Assembly: GCA_015680685.1 (NCBI GenBank)
Contig: MNCI01030420.1
Span: 563,051 to 625,050 of the forward strand
Source of the DNA: Gnetum montanum
Lineage: Eukaryota; Streptophyta; Gnetopsida; Gnetales; Gnetaceae
Direction: 5' to 3'
Length of the DNA stretch: 62,000 bases
Shown: piece by piece, positions 10,370-23,222 of the stretch
How positions within the stretch are numbered: position 1 is the stretch's first letter
How the letters are laid out: the number at the start of each line of letters is the position of its first letter
Position numbers and translations under genes: made by a program
The notes under the pieces: model-generated
What the model was told of the DNA's origin: nothing
Database searches by the model: none
Seen by the model: the letters and a program-made list of their open reading frames with translations, nothing else

Positions 10370-12496
10370 TAAGGGTTCACTGACATGGATTAAAATGTCA
10401 CTAACGTAGCTCGTACGGAGGGCTGTGATTTGCTGTACAAGGAACCAGCCACAGCTTGGAATGTGACCCTCGACGTGGACATTTATGTTTGTACAATGAA
10501 TACTTTTAAACTTATGAACTCCAGCGAATTTACATTTACTGCGTTTGGAAGGAAGCAATCACCAACGTCCACGACTGCGAACAACGTAAATCCACGTGGG
10601 CTCTAGGACAGCGATGCTGTACGTTTAATTTTAATCTTTCAATTTTTTTGCTTGTTCGTTTGTTGCCGAGATAACTTGTTCTTGAATTATAATTAAAATT
10701 TCAAATAACTGCCCGTATAAAATTAACTAAAATTTCAACTAATTGCACAAATGTTAAAACTTTCAATATCATTTTAAGTTTAACCGTGTAGCAGTGTTGA
10801 GCGTCACCATCAGTGACAACCATGATGGTCCACTTTTAATTTCCCATGGAAGACGCATAGACTTAAAAAAGCCATCATCAACAATACCTCATGGGAGAGG
10901 CCATAGACTTCTAAATCTATGTTGACTTTAAAAGTCTTGCAGTGACAGAATACTTAATCAACAACAAAGTATCAACAATTCTCCAAGGGAGATGGCATAG
11001 CCCCATAAGCACAATCTACGGAGGAGACTTCAATAGAACAAGGAGATGGCATAGCCCCACAAACGCAATCTACGGAGGAGACTTCAATAAAATACGCTGA
11101 AAAATATTAGTGCAAACTTAATACTATTACTTTGTTTAATAATGGATGGTCCACTTTCATTACATCAAAAATAAATAATGAATGGTCCACTTTTAATTTC
11201 CCGTGGGAGACGCATAGACTTAAAAACAGGTATCATCAACAATAACTCATGGGAGTGGAGACGCCACGCCATTGTTGACTTTAAAAATCTTGCCCTCACG
11301 GAATACTCGATCAACAATTCTTTATTTCCAGCATAGACTCACAAGCGCAATCTACGGGAGACTGCATGGACTTACCGATCGATCCTTGTTTATTTTCAAA
11401 AAAGCATCAAAGAATGCGCAATCTTCTGTTCCTTGTTTATTTTCAAAATCTTGACGCAATCTAGGACAAAGCATCAAGGATTCCGCAAGGCAGACGGCAT
11501 AGACTTGGAAATCTGTGTTGACTTTCAAATCTTGCATCCCAACAATAGTCACCCATAATAAAATACCAACAATTCTTTAGAAGAGACCCATATATTTCAA
11601 AATGCATGTTAACTTTGAAAATCTTGGATTCAACTATTTTGTTTGGAGAGAGCACTTCATTGTCTTTGGAGATTTGTGCATTGACCCTGTTAGCATTGAC
11701 CTTATAGATCTTGTAATTACGTCAACTAAGTTATTGCTGTGAAAAAAGAAATCATTTAGAAATTGTATTTAATAAATTACTTTAAAAATTAAATACCAAT
11801 AAAAAATGTTAGCACGGTAAAATTATAGATTTTAGATTTTTAGGCACAAAGTGCAAACTCTAATTTAAATTTTTCATTGCATATAATTAATTAAGAACAG
11901 TAAATAATTAAGCTTTGAGATTTTTTTAAGAAACTTAGGGATTACTTGCTTAATGGATAAGAGAAACAAGACCACAAAGGAATTTAAAAATTAAAGGACT
12001 AACACAAATAGCCTTCCAAACCTTCTTGGATATTGAATAACTCAACGATAGCATAGTCCACTAGAATTGAATGTATGACCTAAGGTTTCAATGCTAGGAC
12101 ACTTACCACTAAGTTTAACACCTCATGTTAAATCAAATATTTCCTAATGCACACACAATTTATCACCTAGTAGGATAATGCAAGTCTTATTTATATGTCA
12201 AAATTGAAAAACTAATCATCAAAAATAATTTATTGATTCACCATAAGATTAAATTAAGTGTTTTAACTCTTCTTTAGATCAAATGATTAAAGATACATTT
12301 GAAAAGTAATTACTTAGAACACATAATTTTCAACAAAAATAATTTGCTGCTCATATCAACCCAAAATTAATGGAAGCATATGAACACTCAAGTAGTGGCA
12401 AGGGTATTAGAGCTTCCATAGGCAAACTAGGATGAAGGAAATAATAGATGCTTAGTAGGACCAACAAAAAATGGGGAACGTATAGCTTTTGTCAAA
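10370..12496. other. AT-rich intergenic DNA with local repeats
   Basis: No gene seen. The part from 10822 to about 11690 is made of diverged copies of short phrases such as GGTCCACTTTTAATTTCCC, GACGCATAGACTTAAAAA and GTTGACTTTAAAA, each recurring two to five times. The part from 11700 to 12496 is plain AT-rich DNA, ending at the LTR boundary at 12502. Confidence 0.5.
10822..11262. repeat. Diverged local repeat cluster
   Basis: The segment at about 10828-10908 recurs at about 11182-11260 (GGTCCACTTTTAATTTCCC, then GACGCATAGACTTAAAAA, then ATCATCAACAATA). Between them a ~55-bp unit containing GGAGATGGCATAGCCCCA and TACGGAGGAGACTTCAATA occurs twice in tandem (about 10984-11038 and 11039-11093). 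Origin unknown. Confidence 0.7.
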
Positions 12497-12811
12497 GTAC
12501 TTGAAACACCCCAAAAAATTTGAGGTCATTCTCACTTCACCAGGCATTGCAATTTGTGCATCGCTACGACAGTTCTTTGGGAGGAGAACGCTTTGAATTT
12601 AGGCCGGTCAGTTCGGCAAATTCTCTACTTTGGGTATGAACAGGCTCTACAGGATGTACTTTGGATATGAACAGGCTCTATGGATCATCCTGCCCGTCCA
12701 CCTAAGTAGCCTGCCTAGTCGACAGCCTGCTAAGAAACGATGCGCGGAGTTGGCAGCAGCATTCAAGATGCATGAAACAGTTTGGCAAGTTTTCTAAGGC
12801 ACGAAGTTTAC

Positions 12812-13240
12812 TACGCTACGCTATGCCCCACTATGTAGCGTAGCAAGCTTCAAAAAACATTTACAGAGTGAAGTGTCATGCTACGCTACGCTATGTAGCA
12901 TAGCAAAAACTATATAGCTAGTTTCATTGCCCAACTTTAAATCCTTCAACAATGTCCCTTTCCGTCAGGAAGCAGTGGACCATGTCTGCTGCTACGCTAC
13001 GCTGAGCTACATGGCGCAGCGATGCGTAGCAATCCTGCGGAAGAGACAGAAGGCAGCTCAAAGGGCAAGACCAGCAAGGTTGCAAGTTCCATAGTGCAGG
13101 AAGCAAGGTTTGCAAATTGGCCAAGTTTTCATGACTAAGGCCAGACGCTACGCTACATAGCGTAGCAAGTATGTAACATATATGTAGCGAAACACGAGAC
13201 AACATGCTACGCTACGCCAAGCATGCTATGCTACGAAACA
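12812..13240. repeat. TACGCTA dyad cluster in LTR A
   Basis: Repeated inverted motifs built on GCTACGCTA and its complement. The best is GCTACGCTACATAGCGTAGC at 13147-13166, with 9-bp arms and a 2-nt centre. The 3' LTR has longer variants around 53770-53805 and 54045-54085. They lie upstream of the TATA box, so they are in the U3 region. Confidence 0.8.
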
Positions 13241-13484
13241 CAACAAAGCATGCGGGTGGTTGTGCACCATCAATGCACTTCACCTAATTGGACCGTTGCC
13301 ACATGTCTCCAGACGCTGACGGTGCAATTATGACATGGCTGGCTCACAGTTACGGCATAGCAGACTCATAGTTACAATAGTCATGCAAGTCCAACGGTCA
13401 TGCATAGCACGTGCAGCACAAGCAAGTCAACGTGGGCCCAGGGCATGTGGCGTCTAAAGCACCTCTTTCGTGCGCCCTTAGTCC

Positions 13485-13492
13485 TATAAATA
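13485..13492 (+). promoter_or_regulatory. TATA box of LTR A
   Basis: TATAAATA, preserved at 54406-54413 in the second LTR. It is the likely core promoter and the U3/R boundary should lie about 30 nt downstream. Confidence 0.65.
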
Positions 13493-14128
13493 CCCCAACG
13501 AGTAGCATTCAAAGGGTTGGAATTTTTTCCAAGCTTCCGACTTTTCCTCTCTTTGGCACTCAAGTTCTCTTCCTAGCATATTGTAGCATCAAGTATTGTA
13601 AGCTTTTTGTTTGACACTACAAACAGTTAGGATTCTCAGTTGACACTTTGTTCTGTCCACCTTCTACCACCTTGGTAGAATCCCCACATTGTCAGCACCT
13701 AAGTCTATGCCCAAGCGCACAATCTGTCTTACTCTACATGTCCTGGTTACTCTCGGGATCTCTGCACTCCATCACGCTATGCAACTGACTATATCCACCT
13801 TGACAAAGCAAACTTGTAGCTTCGGAGTAGTGCATTTTCTTAACTACATTTTACTTTGTTTCCTGCTTATTGTTGTGTGTTGCATTGTTTTTTGCTTTAT
13901 TTACTTTCAAGCATTACTTCGCACTTTCGTCTTCATTTTCAAATTATATGTTGCAAAAGGCTATATAGACTTTGATTAAGTTCTTGTTTGATCGACCAAA
14001 CCGTTCAAGGTGCCCTGTATCTGCACACACCTAGCAAGGCCCTCCCGCGGGTACGGGGTCAAAACTGTCGCGCTCGCTGACCCCTTAGTGTTTTCCAACC
14101 GTCAACGTTTTTGGTCACTATAGTTTTC

Positions 14129-14147
14129 TGGCGCTAGAAGGAGGGCC
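14129..14147 (+). other. Primer-binding site (tRNA-Asn type)
   Basis: TGGCGCTAGAAGGAGGGCC is complementary to the 3' end of plant tRNA-Asn(GUU), which ends CCTTCTAGCG plus CCA. The same PBS is seen in elements I (29684-29702, minus) and II (39802-39820). The tRNA match is from memory of the plant tRNA sequence. Confidence 0.75.
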
Positions 14148-14229
14148 TTTTGGTGTCTTTTCCACGTGTCATGGTAGTTCTGTGAGCCTTCTGCACCATG
14201 ATACGCATAAGCATAAATGTGACACCTTT

Positions 14230-14700
14230 TTGTGGTTGTTTGCGTTGTGCGGTGCAGATTGGTCGCCTCGACGGTTCCTCGGGAGCCCTACAGAACACAA
14301 GGCCTCCGATTGCTAGTTAACTAGCCTATTTTACGTTAGTCTTGCATGCATTTTGTACCCCATCGTGCGTGCTATAGGTTGGTTGCCTCAACGGTTCCTC
14401 CGAAGCCTTGCGAGACATAAAGCCTTCTTGTTCACTACTTAACTTGCCTGCCTCACGGTCTTGCATGTGTTCTGTATCCCATCGTGCGTGGTATAGATTG
14501 GTCACTTCGATGGTTCCTCGGGGACCCTGCGAGATGCAAAGCTTTTGCTAGTTAGCTAAATCTTTCTTACGGTAGTCTTGCACGTGCTCTGCACTCTATC
14601 GCGCACTAGCGTAAACGCAACACCCTTTTGCGGTTGTTTACGCTTCGTATGGTGCAGATCGGTCACCTCAATAGTTCCTCGGGAATTCGGCAAGACGTAA
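14230..14700 (+). repeat. ~120-bp tandem repeats in leader of A
   Basis: GGTTCCTC anchors recur at 14273, 14393 and 14512, with a variant AGTTCCTC at 14673 (spacings 120, 119 and 161). Each unit includes GTGCAGAT..GGTC and a GAGCC..ACAAAGCC-like phrase. The array is untranslated, between PBS and gag, and is repeated at 55150-55593. Confidence 0.85.
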
Positions 14701-14770
14701 AGCCTTCTTTTTGTTGCTTTTCAGTCTCTTTGTTCCTTTTGCACTCTTTTGCAAAACTACTTAGCTTACA

Positions 14771-17700
14771 ATGGCTTTTTCAACTACTGCTGCTAATGCC
14801 TTCAATGTGGAAGTTCCCTTCAACGTTGAAGTTCCCATCACGGTTCAAGGCACTACTGGTGTCGAACAACAGGTGAACTCGATGTTGGAAACACGTCGAT
14901 CTCTTAGAATCAAAAACCGAGGACCTGAGGGATTGGCCCAGCAACATGAGCGTTATAGTTTCCTCTGTGTAAAGGTGCAAGCCAACTTGCCCTTGGATGT
15001 ACATAAACTCGAGGAAAAATGTAGCTTCAAGTTTGCTTACTGCAACGGAAAGGAATTCATTCCTACTCCTGACGTTTCTTTACCTTTAACACAAGCGTAC
15101 CAACGGTTGCTAGACCAACTAATCCAGTTGGCTAGGCTTAGGGAGTAATAGGACACAACGTCCAACCAAGATGGTGCTTTCGAGGATGGACAGGAGGAAC
15201 TCGATTCCCAATCGGACGAGGGAGATCCAACCGACCCTGCTCCTATCCCTCCTACCCAGTCTTTCTAGGCCAAGCCGTTGTTTGTTACCACTCCCTTTGT
15301 AATTACACCTACACTTTTGCAACCCATGACTGCAACTGCTATGGGTAGCCATACCAATCCCGCGGCGTTTCAACGCCCGCTCTCGCCTATTTTTCCTGTC
15401 TCGTTTGTAGCTACTATTCCTTTGCAAACTGTTCAGTAACTTGTTCCTGTAGCACATCATGCATCAATCGCGGCTACCCTACCACATGTTCATACCATGC
15501 CTACTTCACAAACATATGTGACTTCTGTCTCTATTCCTACATTCATGTCTATTCCACCCACTGTGGTAGGCCCCAACCCATCCACATGGTGGATCCCATT
15601 TTGTTCTTTGCCTACCTTGCAACCATCGCAGATGTCTCACTACGTTCGCTCTCAAATCCACCAAGCCTCGTAGATGGTACAACCCAACACGGGGCTATGG
15701 TCTACGCTGCCGGTGACCCAAGCGGTCCATTCGACAGCCCAACCCGTGGTTGCTGCTCTAACAACACCACCCGTAGGGTGGTGGACAACACAAGCAGCAT
15801 CGCTCGCAAGAGTTGTTCCAATGGTACCACCGATGGGTCATACCACCACCCCCACCATACCATAGGTGGGAGTGGCCTCCACAGCTTCCCAATCGTCTAC
15901 AACGTCGCCGGGTCTAGACCAAGCTTTCCAGCTCATCCAGATCCTCATTGAGGAAATAAAATGCCTCAAAGTTGCTGGGTCCGATACGGTACAAGTCATG
16001 GACTTCTACCAGGATGACCCCATCAGCCCTTCAATCCTTGCTTTGACACTACCCCCAGGGATGTCTCTCTTGGACTTCACGAAGTACAATGGGGAAGGAG
16101 ATCCCAATGCACATCTTGTCACCTTCAGGTCTGAGTCTCTGCTATTGCAACAATGGCCGCACACGATCATTTGCATCTTTGCTATGTCCCTAGCCAGAAA
16201 ACCCTTGGATTGGTACCGTGTGTTGCCACGCTCATCCATTTCAACTTTGGAAGAGCTGCTGACCCAGTTCATGATGCGCTTCAAGTACAACTTGAAGCCA
16301 GAAACCACGTTGGACTAGTTGATGAGTGTGAAACAAGACCCCCTAGAGCCAATCCAAAAGTTCATCTAGCATTGGAGTGAAACCCTTAATGAAATCCATG
16401 AGCCCATTGTGGAGGCCCACCTGCTAACTGTCTTTAAGGACACAGTGAACGACTTCATCAGGTCCAAACTGTACTACCTTGCTCCTCTCTCTCTTAGTCA
16501 GGCCTTCGCTCAGACTAAGAGCATACAAGATGCAACCGAGGTAAGCAAAGACCTGGCCTACATCGCTTATAAGAACACCTTCGTAAAGAAGGAAAATGGT
16601 AAAGCCCCAACAACCATAGTGGCCATTATGGTAGTCGAGGCCAAGCCCAAACCTAGCAACAACGGTAGCAAGAACAACAAGAAACTGGCCGCACCTGCGG
16701 CTAACCCTGCACCCAAACTGGGCCACGTGTCGCAACCTACTGTACCTACACCTGAGGCATCCGCACAAACCAAACCCAACTTTGAACGTAAAGACCACTC
16801 AAAGTACACCCCATTACCTCTTAAGCCTTTGAAACTTCTGAAGCAACTGCTAATAGCAGGATACATCCGACACAAATAGATGTCAGAAGAAGAAATCGTG
16901 AAACATCAATGCTACTACAAGCTCCTTAGGAACCCCTCTTTGGCCCTACCCAATGAGCCTCCAGTTCTTAGAGGTTTCAGGCTAGACGAGTTTTGTGACT
17001 ACCACCAACAGTGTGGTCATAACATGGATTACTGTTTGGAATTGTAGGACAACATCCAAAGATTAATCAACCAGGGGAAATTTATGCTAGACGAAAGTAA
17101 GCTAGTGTGCCTCGAAAACCAATCTATGTATGTCTACATAGATCCCTTCAATGCCAACAACATCAGTTACATAATCAACGCCATAGGCATTAACAGTGAT
17201 CCTAGGCCACCCTAGTAGCCATTCGTAGTCCATGTGCCTCAACATAGTGCACTAGTACCACAAGCGGCTAATCAAAGCTTTCAATAGCCTTTTGTCCTGA
17301 GAGTCCCTTCACAGGCATCTACCTTTGCACCACCTGTTGGCAGGGCCACGCGGTCCCACCCGCTAACACCTCTAGCTCCATTCATCATCAGGGGACTAAT
17401 GCCCTTGATGGCCCCTATCCCATGCAAAACTGCTGAACAGCCTTCTTGCCCCGCAAGGTGAGAAGTCCACTTCACGGGCGAGACGTCTAAGGGAAGTATT
17501 GTCCAAGGTACCCCCAAGCCTACGTCTTCACTCCCTAGATTTTTGCCAAAGATGAAGGTCGACATGACCACGCAGCCTGCATCACTCTGCCAACAAGGAT
17601 CTAAACCTAGATTCGAAGTCGCTCCTCCCTAAGAAATTCATATTTTGGGATGGATAGAAGAGGAGGAAGGCATCAAACTAGGAGGTGACCAAGACCTCTT

Positions 17701-18609
17701 AGACACCCTCACACAGGTCAAACAAGCTATAAAACTAAAAAACACTACATTGAGCTTGTATGACCTGATCATGACATCTACTCCATACCGTGAGGCTCTG
17801 ATCCGCATGTTGACAGCGACTCCGGTCAAAAAAGACATGCCAGTGAAAGAAGAAGCAATCTACTCAGTCATGCTTCCCTCCATGCCTATAGGGTTAAAAT
17901 AGCCTCAACTAACCTTTTGCGATGATGCCATTAAGGAAGACCCTGAGAAGGGTCAAGTGACTACAGCGTCCCTCTTCATCATAATTCGAGTTGGCCAACA
18001 CCAGATCCAAAGGGTACACGTTGATGATGGGGTTGCCACGAATGTCATCCCCTACCCCATTATAGACAAGCTGGGCTTGGTTGACCAGATCAAGCCCACA
18101 ATGACATCATGCCTAAGGTCGTTTAATGTGGCATGAGTCGTGTAAAGGGCACAGTTCACATAAACTTCGTAGCAGGGGACTAGTTCCCCATAGACGCAAC
18201 GTTCATTCTGGTCGAGGAAATGCTCGGGTTTAACCTGATCTTGGGGAGATCGTGGTTAGCACAACTTAGGGTTGTCTCCTAACCCATACACCAGGAGATC
18301 CACCTACCTTACGCAAGTAGAGAAGTGGTGATCCATGGTGACAAAGTAGCAATGCAAGTGATCCACAACGTAGGCATGGAAGAATGCTCAGAAGTCGTAA
18401 CTTCTAAGAGTGAAGAGCCTGTTGCAACTTACACTGACTACCCGGTAGAGGGATCGGCTTAGAGAGCTGATCCCCAAAACAAAAACACATGGACTGAGTT
18501 TCCCTTCCAAGTAGGAGGTGACAACGTAGATGAAGGCCCTGATGGAGAGCCTCGACCTTACGTCTCACTCAACCTGCTTCGGGTCATGAAGCAGCTTCGC
18601 CTAGTGTAG
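14771..18609 (+). pseudogene. Gag-protease of element A
   Basis: The structural polyprotein and aspartic protease of the element. The ATG at 14771 opens a 125-codon N-terminal part. The capsid domain lies at about 15960-16560, with YNGEGDPNAH, DWYRVLP and FKYNLKP. A zinc-finger-like CDYHQQCGHNMDYC lies near 16996. The protease region is about 17960-18290, with HVDDGVATNV where most retroelements have D-S/T-G, and ends near 18609. Many in-frame stops, mostly TAG, and several frame changes make it non-functional. The layout matches the Gag-protease of elements I and II, in which the frame ends just before a hairpin array and does not run into RT. Confidence 0.85.
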
Positions 18610-18650
18610 CAACCTCACTTCTTCTTGCTCAACCACTACCCATATGCTTC

Positions 18651-18890
18651 TACATAATGGCCCAAAAAAGCCTAAAACTAGCGATGTGCAATGGCCCGAA
18701 ACAGCCTAAAACTAGCAGTGTACATTTACACAATGGCCCGAAATGGCCTAAAACTATGCTATGGACCGAAACGACCTAAAACTAGCAATATTATGCTATG
18801 GCCCGAGATGGCCTAAAACTATGTTACGCTATGGCCCGAAATGACCTAAAACTAGAAATGGCCCAAAATAGCCTAAAACTAGCACATGAA
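18651..18890 (+). repeat. Hairpin array A1 (after protease)
   Basis: About seven units of GGCCCGAAATGGCC followed by TAAAACTAG or similar, spaced irregularly by 20-50 bp. Perfect stems include GGCC(CGAAAT)GGCC at 18735-18748 and GGCC(CGAGAT)GGCC at 18800-18813. It lies just past the Gag-protease stop and before the antisense gene. Confidence 0.85.
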
Positions 18891-19204
18891 AGCATGAAAA
18901 TTCTATACAAAACACACATATGCAATACACAAGTTTGCACAAAATCCTCTTGCTTTATCCAAAAATGTTGTCTTTCAATGTTTGCAAAATTTGTTACATA
19001 AAATTTCAAAAATCCAAAATTTCAAATTTTCAGAAAAAAATCCCATGCAGTCATGGGTTTTCTCTATTCACATCTTTTTTGCCATCCGCTCCTGCATCAT
19101 TGCCCTATGCATTACCTTCTTCTGCGTTGCCCTCTGCTGGCTCTTCATCCCTTCCCTCTACGAGTGTTGTGCCATCACCTGGGGCCTACATTGTGGGGGT
19201 GAAG
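18891..19204. other. Spacer between array A1 and antisense gene
   Basis: AT-rich to mixed sequence with no recognisable domain on either strand. It probably corresponds to the 3' flank of the antisense gene. Confidence 0.4.
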
Positions 19205-21688
19205 TGGTTAGTTAGGGCGGCTTATCTGAGAAGGGCCCGCATCCGTCTTAAAGGGTATTTGGTCTAAACCAAGCCCGAGGCGATGCCAGACCTCCTCTGC
19301 CATGATATCTACCCAACGACTTCTGTCTGGTGCAACATCTGCTGTAGCAGCTCTCTCCCTTTTGGTAGGTGTCCACCTTGGCGACCTCGAAGAAAAGGAG
19401 ATGGTCACGGTTTCTCCTGTGGGAAGGGCCACCTTCTAGTCAGGAGATTTCGTGACCTTGACCTACTCTTTAAACCTGGTATAGGCCTCAAAAGTGTCAA
19501 TGGCATTTACGAATGCTTCATACGTAAATGCCTCCACAGTAGCATCTTCGTACAGTTTGTCGTGGGTGGCATTCTCCAATTTATACACATGTTTATGGTT
19601 TCTTTAGGTTTTCCCCCATGCATAAACCTTAGCGCTAAATTTTTTTAGATCCTGACACTTTTGGTCTAGCAGGTCCATATGCATCCGCTGCTTTACCAGT
19701 TTGTGGGTAGTCTCGACATTCTAATGCGCAACTATCCAAAACCGAGTGTGGTCTACCACCGCAGTGTGCCAGTCCTCGTTGTTAGTTTTGCGGGCCATGA
19801 GGAACTCATTCCTCTACTTGAGGTCCTTCACCTAGGCCCTTAGGTCAGCTTCTCTCTGCTTTGCCTTCTAGGCTTGTTTCCAAAGCTCCTCGTTGGTACA
19901 CTTGCACTCCCACAGGGAGCACGTTAAGTCAAAAACACATTTGTAGACCTCGTCGTACGCACGACAAGACACCTCGGTCACGTTTGGTGGGAATGTGATC
20001 ATAGCATTGACTTTCAAAGGTCGTGTCGGGTCCCACTTGAGTCGAGAGGCTACCATGACACAAAGAACACATTAGTCGCATTAGCATAGCACAAGTGGAA
20101 AACTACAGAAACTTTATCATAACAATGCGAAAGTAGACGACACTACTACTTACCCACTTCAGGGTCCACCTACTGAAGGTGCTTAATCATGTCATCAACA
20201 ATCCCCTATATAAACACGAATTTGTCAGGGATTTCAGCCCAAGGTCCGACGTGAACTAGAGTGAGTCCTATGGCATTAACGGTAGCATCTGTCGCATAAC
20301 CAAACACATTAGCAATGACCAAAATGGACTGTGATAAGGTAGACATATTGCTGAACTCACCAACGTCCGGTTGTGGTCTCTCTTCCAGTTGACGTAAAAC
20401 GATGGCGGAGGCCTAGCCAGAAGTTCCTCCCAGGTCCCTGTGGACCTCCTCTTCATGCGCTGGTGCTTTTCCTTTGAGGAGACCAACGTCTTATTTATTC
20501 AAGGGAGACTCCTCAGTAGGAGGATTCTCCCTAATGATGAGAGCCCCTACCTTAGCCGTAGGAGCTCCCTTCTTCTTGACCGGAGCCCCTCTCTCCAAAA
20601 CTGGGGTCTCCGTGTCTTTATTCGTCATCCCCACCATAGGAGTCGACACCTCTTCATCGCCTTCATCTACATTAGCTTGAAGTAAGTTATCCTAAGGCAG
20701 ATGCTACACTATGCTACGTTGCCTAGCGTAGCAGACCACAACAAAGTAAGCATTGAATGAAAGCACTTACCAATAGGAGGTCACGTCCTTTGTAGTTTTA
20801 GCCATAGTCTTTGCCCCTCCTCCTCCTCCACGCGAAGGGTTTCCTTGGCCAGTGGAGGCCTCTTCTGTCACAACTTGCTAGCCACCGTTTCAGCTATGAA
20901 ACACTCATCCCATGATACACTATTGTCCATAATGGGGGGTGTCTCTCCTATGCTGTCCTAGCTGCGAACGTTGCGGGCCACCCAATCCTTTGTCGTTACA
21001 AAAAATAACTCCCCAATTACTTCTGGGGGATCTTGGGCTCAGATGGTATGAAAGACCTAGAGAATCTAGGGTCTGGAAATCTAGTCACGATTTCGCATTA
21101 CTCAGCCTCCTCTCTACTGAACCACCAGGAACTCCACGAAGTGCTTAAGGTAACCAATATAGAAGGCGTAGTGGATGTTGGAATGGGACTTTGTTTTCGT
21201 ACAGTGCCCCAAGATCTCAGCCCGTAAGCCTTTACACAAAGACTCGACCCAATTGTAATGGGTCCCCTCATCCATGACCTCATGCATTACCCAGGCCTGC
21301 TCAAGCCCCAGGACCTTTCCCTGCGTAAGCAGTTGGGGAAATGCGTGAGCATGGAAAATAGGGTAGAACTCCTTAGAGGGTCCTTCCTTGAGTTTCTCTA
21401 TAGGGAGCCCTAGCCACTCCTAAAGGTCCTTCTTTTGAAAGGTTAACTCCATCTTGGATTTTGACCCTATCGAAATGCCTTTGGCAAGGATGCCAAACAG
21501 ATCCACGAACAGCTGGTCATTGATGTCAATGATCACCTGCATGCCATGCACGTGCAAGCGAAAGCGGCTCACCTTGTTAGAAAAGGATTCGACTAAGGTG
21601 AGCACCTCGGCTGTGGGAACATTCAGATTTGGGGCTAGGAATAGATCCAGAAGCCCTACCTTCTCGATGTTTTAGAGCAGGGAGTTTG
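19205..21688 (-). pseudogene. Antisense multi-exon gene in element A, 3' half
   Basis: Decayed coding sequence on the strand opposite to the host element. Long readable stretches are joined by intron-like gaps and broken by stops. From 5' to 3': about 21660-21100 (with NVPTAEVLTLVESF and LEQAWVMHEVMDEGTHYNW), about 20980-20780 (DSVSWDECF-like), about 20660-20190 (APVKKKGAPTAKVGA, then IANVFGYATDATVNAIG), and about 20055-19208, rich in K, E and R. The last exon starts after TCATGGTAG (about 20053) and ends in TAA near 19210. No enzyme motif was recognised. A plant-mobile-domain or transposon-associated protein is possible but unproven. Its 5' half lies at 31244-32904, beyond the insertion of element I. 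Confidence 0.6.
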
Positions 21689-21693
21689 AGGCC
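21689..21693. repeat. Target-site duplication AGGCC (left) of element I
   Basis: AGGCC directly abuts the TG of the left LTR at 21694 and is repeated exactly at 31239-31243 after the CA of the right LTR. Confidence 0.9.
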
Positions 21694-23209
21694 TGTACTA
21701 ACCTAAATCGTCGGTGTAAGGCTAGAAAGGAAACAAACACCGAGAGATCGTCGGATAGCCACAGCTGACCTTGCCTTCGCCCGAGGGCAAGCTAGAAAAG
21801 TAAACGAAGGTAGAGTGCCTCGGATGGTTTGCACACAAATCAACCAAGGACTTCCCCAAGCATAAGCTATGGCTAGCGCTGGGGTTATCGTAAACAAGAT
21901 GTAAACGGAATGCAAACAACGATACAAAATGTAAAAAAAGTGTACTAAATTATGAATAAAGCATGAACATAGTTATATTAAAAAAAAGCATAAATAGAAA
22001 TAAAAAATGAAAATGGGAGGCAATAATGAAACTGTATTGTATTTTTCAAACATGAATATGCACCGATCAAAGCATAGTTGCACACGTGTGGATGGCAAGT
22101 CAAACACCTAGCCCCAAAATGATATGACGCGATGATGCGACAATGAACGTCAGAAAAAATTGAAAGCCAACAATTAGATGTGCCGAGCGCCCAAGGATTG
22201 CAAGTTCTATCCTTTTTCAGAATTGCCAATCTCTCTAATTTTTGCCTTCCTCAATATTCTTCTTTTTGCCTCCTAGTTTGTGTGAATTTATAGGGTATTT
22301 ATAGGGTTGGACTAGGGTTTGGATAGGATTTTCTTTGACCAGGTTCAATGTATTTTACAATTTGTGGGTCATTCAAGCCCATAAAAAAAATACAAATTAG
22401 AATACAAGCCCTCAAGCGATAACAATTCAAAGAAAGTTTAGGAGGATTAACTCCGACTCTGGACCGCTTGAAAAATTATATTTTTTGTTGTTGTTTTAGA
22501 ACATGAGGGATTGATATGCCCACAAATGGGGATTTATAATGAAATGGACAACAAGAAAAAATTGACTGCACAGCATGACTTGTAGTGTGACCTGCAATGT
22601 GACCTCCAAAACTTGCAATTTTGAGCTGAAATCTAGAATTTCTAAAGGTTGGGACCCATAGTTATTAATAGTGAACCTTGAGGATGACTTACACCCTTGA
22701 AATCAAGTCATTTTGGCTTAGTTTTGGGGCTCTAAAAATTGGTGACGCTGATCCTTACGTTGTGTAGTGTCTGAAAAAGTAACCCAGCGTCACCAACTCA
22801 AAATGGCATATTTGACGCTCAAATCTTGATTTTTTGGAGGCTGGGAGTTGCTAGGGACCTTGGTGAAGATCATGGGGGGTCCTTGTGCTTAATTTCGGCC
22901 TATTTTGACTCAATTTTGGGGCTCCAAAAGTTGGTGACGCTGATCCTTACGCTGTGCAACGTCTGAAAAAGTAACCAAAGTGTACTTAGCCAAAATCAAA
23001 CATTTTGAACCCAAAAATTTTGATTCTAGATGCTGGAAGTTGGTGCATTCACCTGTGGTCCCCGAGGGGACCTTGCCTATTGAATCATGGACCATCGGGG
23101 GCTATTTCAGAGTCCTCCAAGTTTGGTCACACTGTACTCATGTTGGGCAGCAGCATGACTTAGCTTGATTCTTGTCTGAAAGTGCTAGGCCAAAATTAGT
23201 GGTGTTTCA
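21694..23209 (-). repeat. 3' LTR of element I
   Basis: On the plus strand it runs TGTACTAACC...GTGTTTCA. It matches 29707-31238 along its length with scattered substitutions and small indels. It carries a TATAAATA box (22303-22296, minus) and a dyad GGTGACGCTG / CAGCGTCACC (22741-22750 and 22785-22794). Confidence 0.93.
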
Positions 23210-23222
23210 TTAGCCCCTATTT
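23210..23222 (-). other. Polypurine tract of element I
   Basis: The minus strand reads AAATAGGGGCTAA directly before the TGAAACACC start of the 3' LTR. The same tract, AAAGAGGGGCTAA or AAAGAGGGGCCAA, occurs in elements II and A. Confidence 0.85.

Larger units (their letters stand above)
12502..14128 (+). repeat. 5' LTR of element A
   Basis: It starts TGAAACACC and is repeated at 53424. The exact 3' end is uncertain, between CA at 14117 and the base before the PBS at 14129. It contains a TATAAATA promoter box and at least five clusters of CTACGCTACG/CGTAGCGTAG dyads between 12810 and 13240. Its family-level start (TGAAA) is shared with the LTRs of elements I and II. Confidence 0.85.
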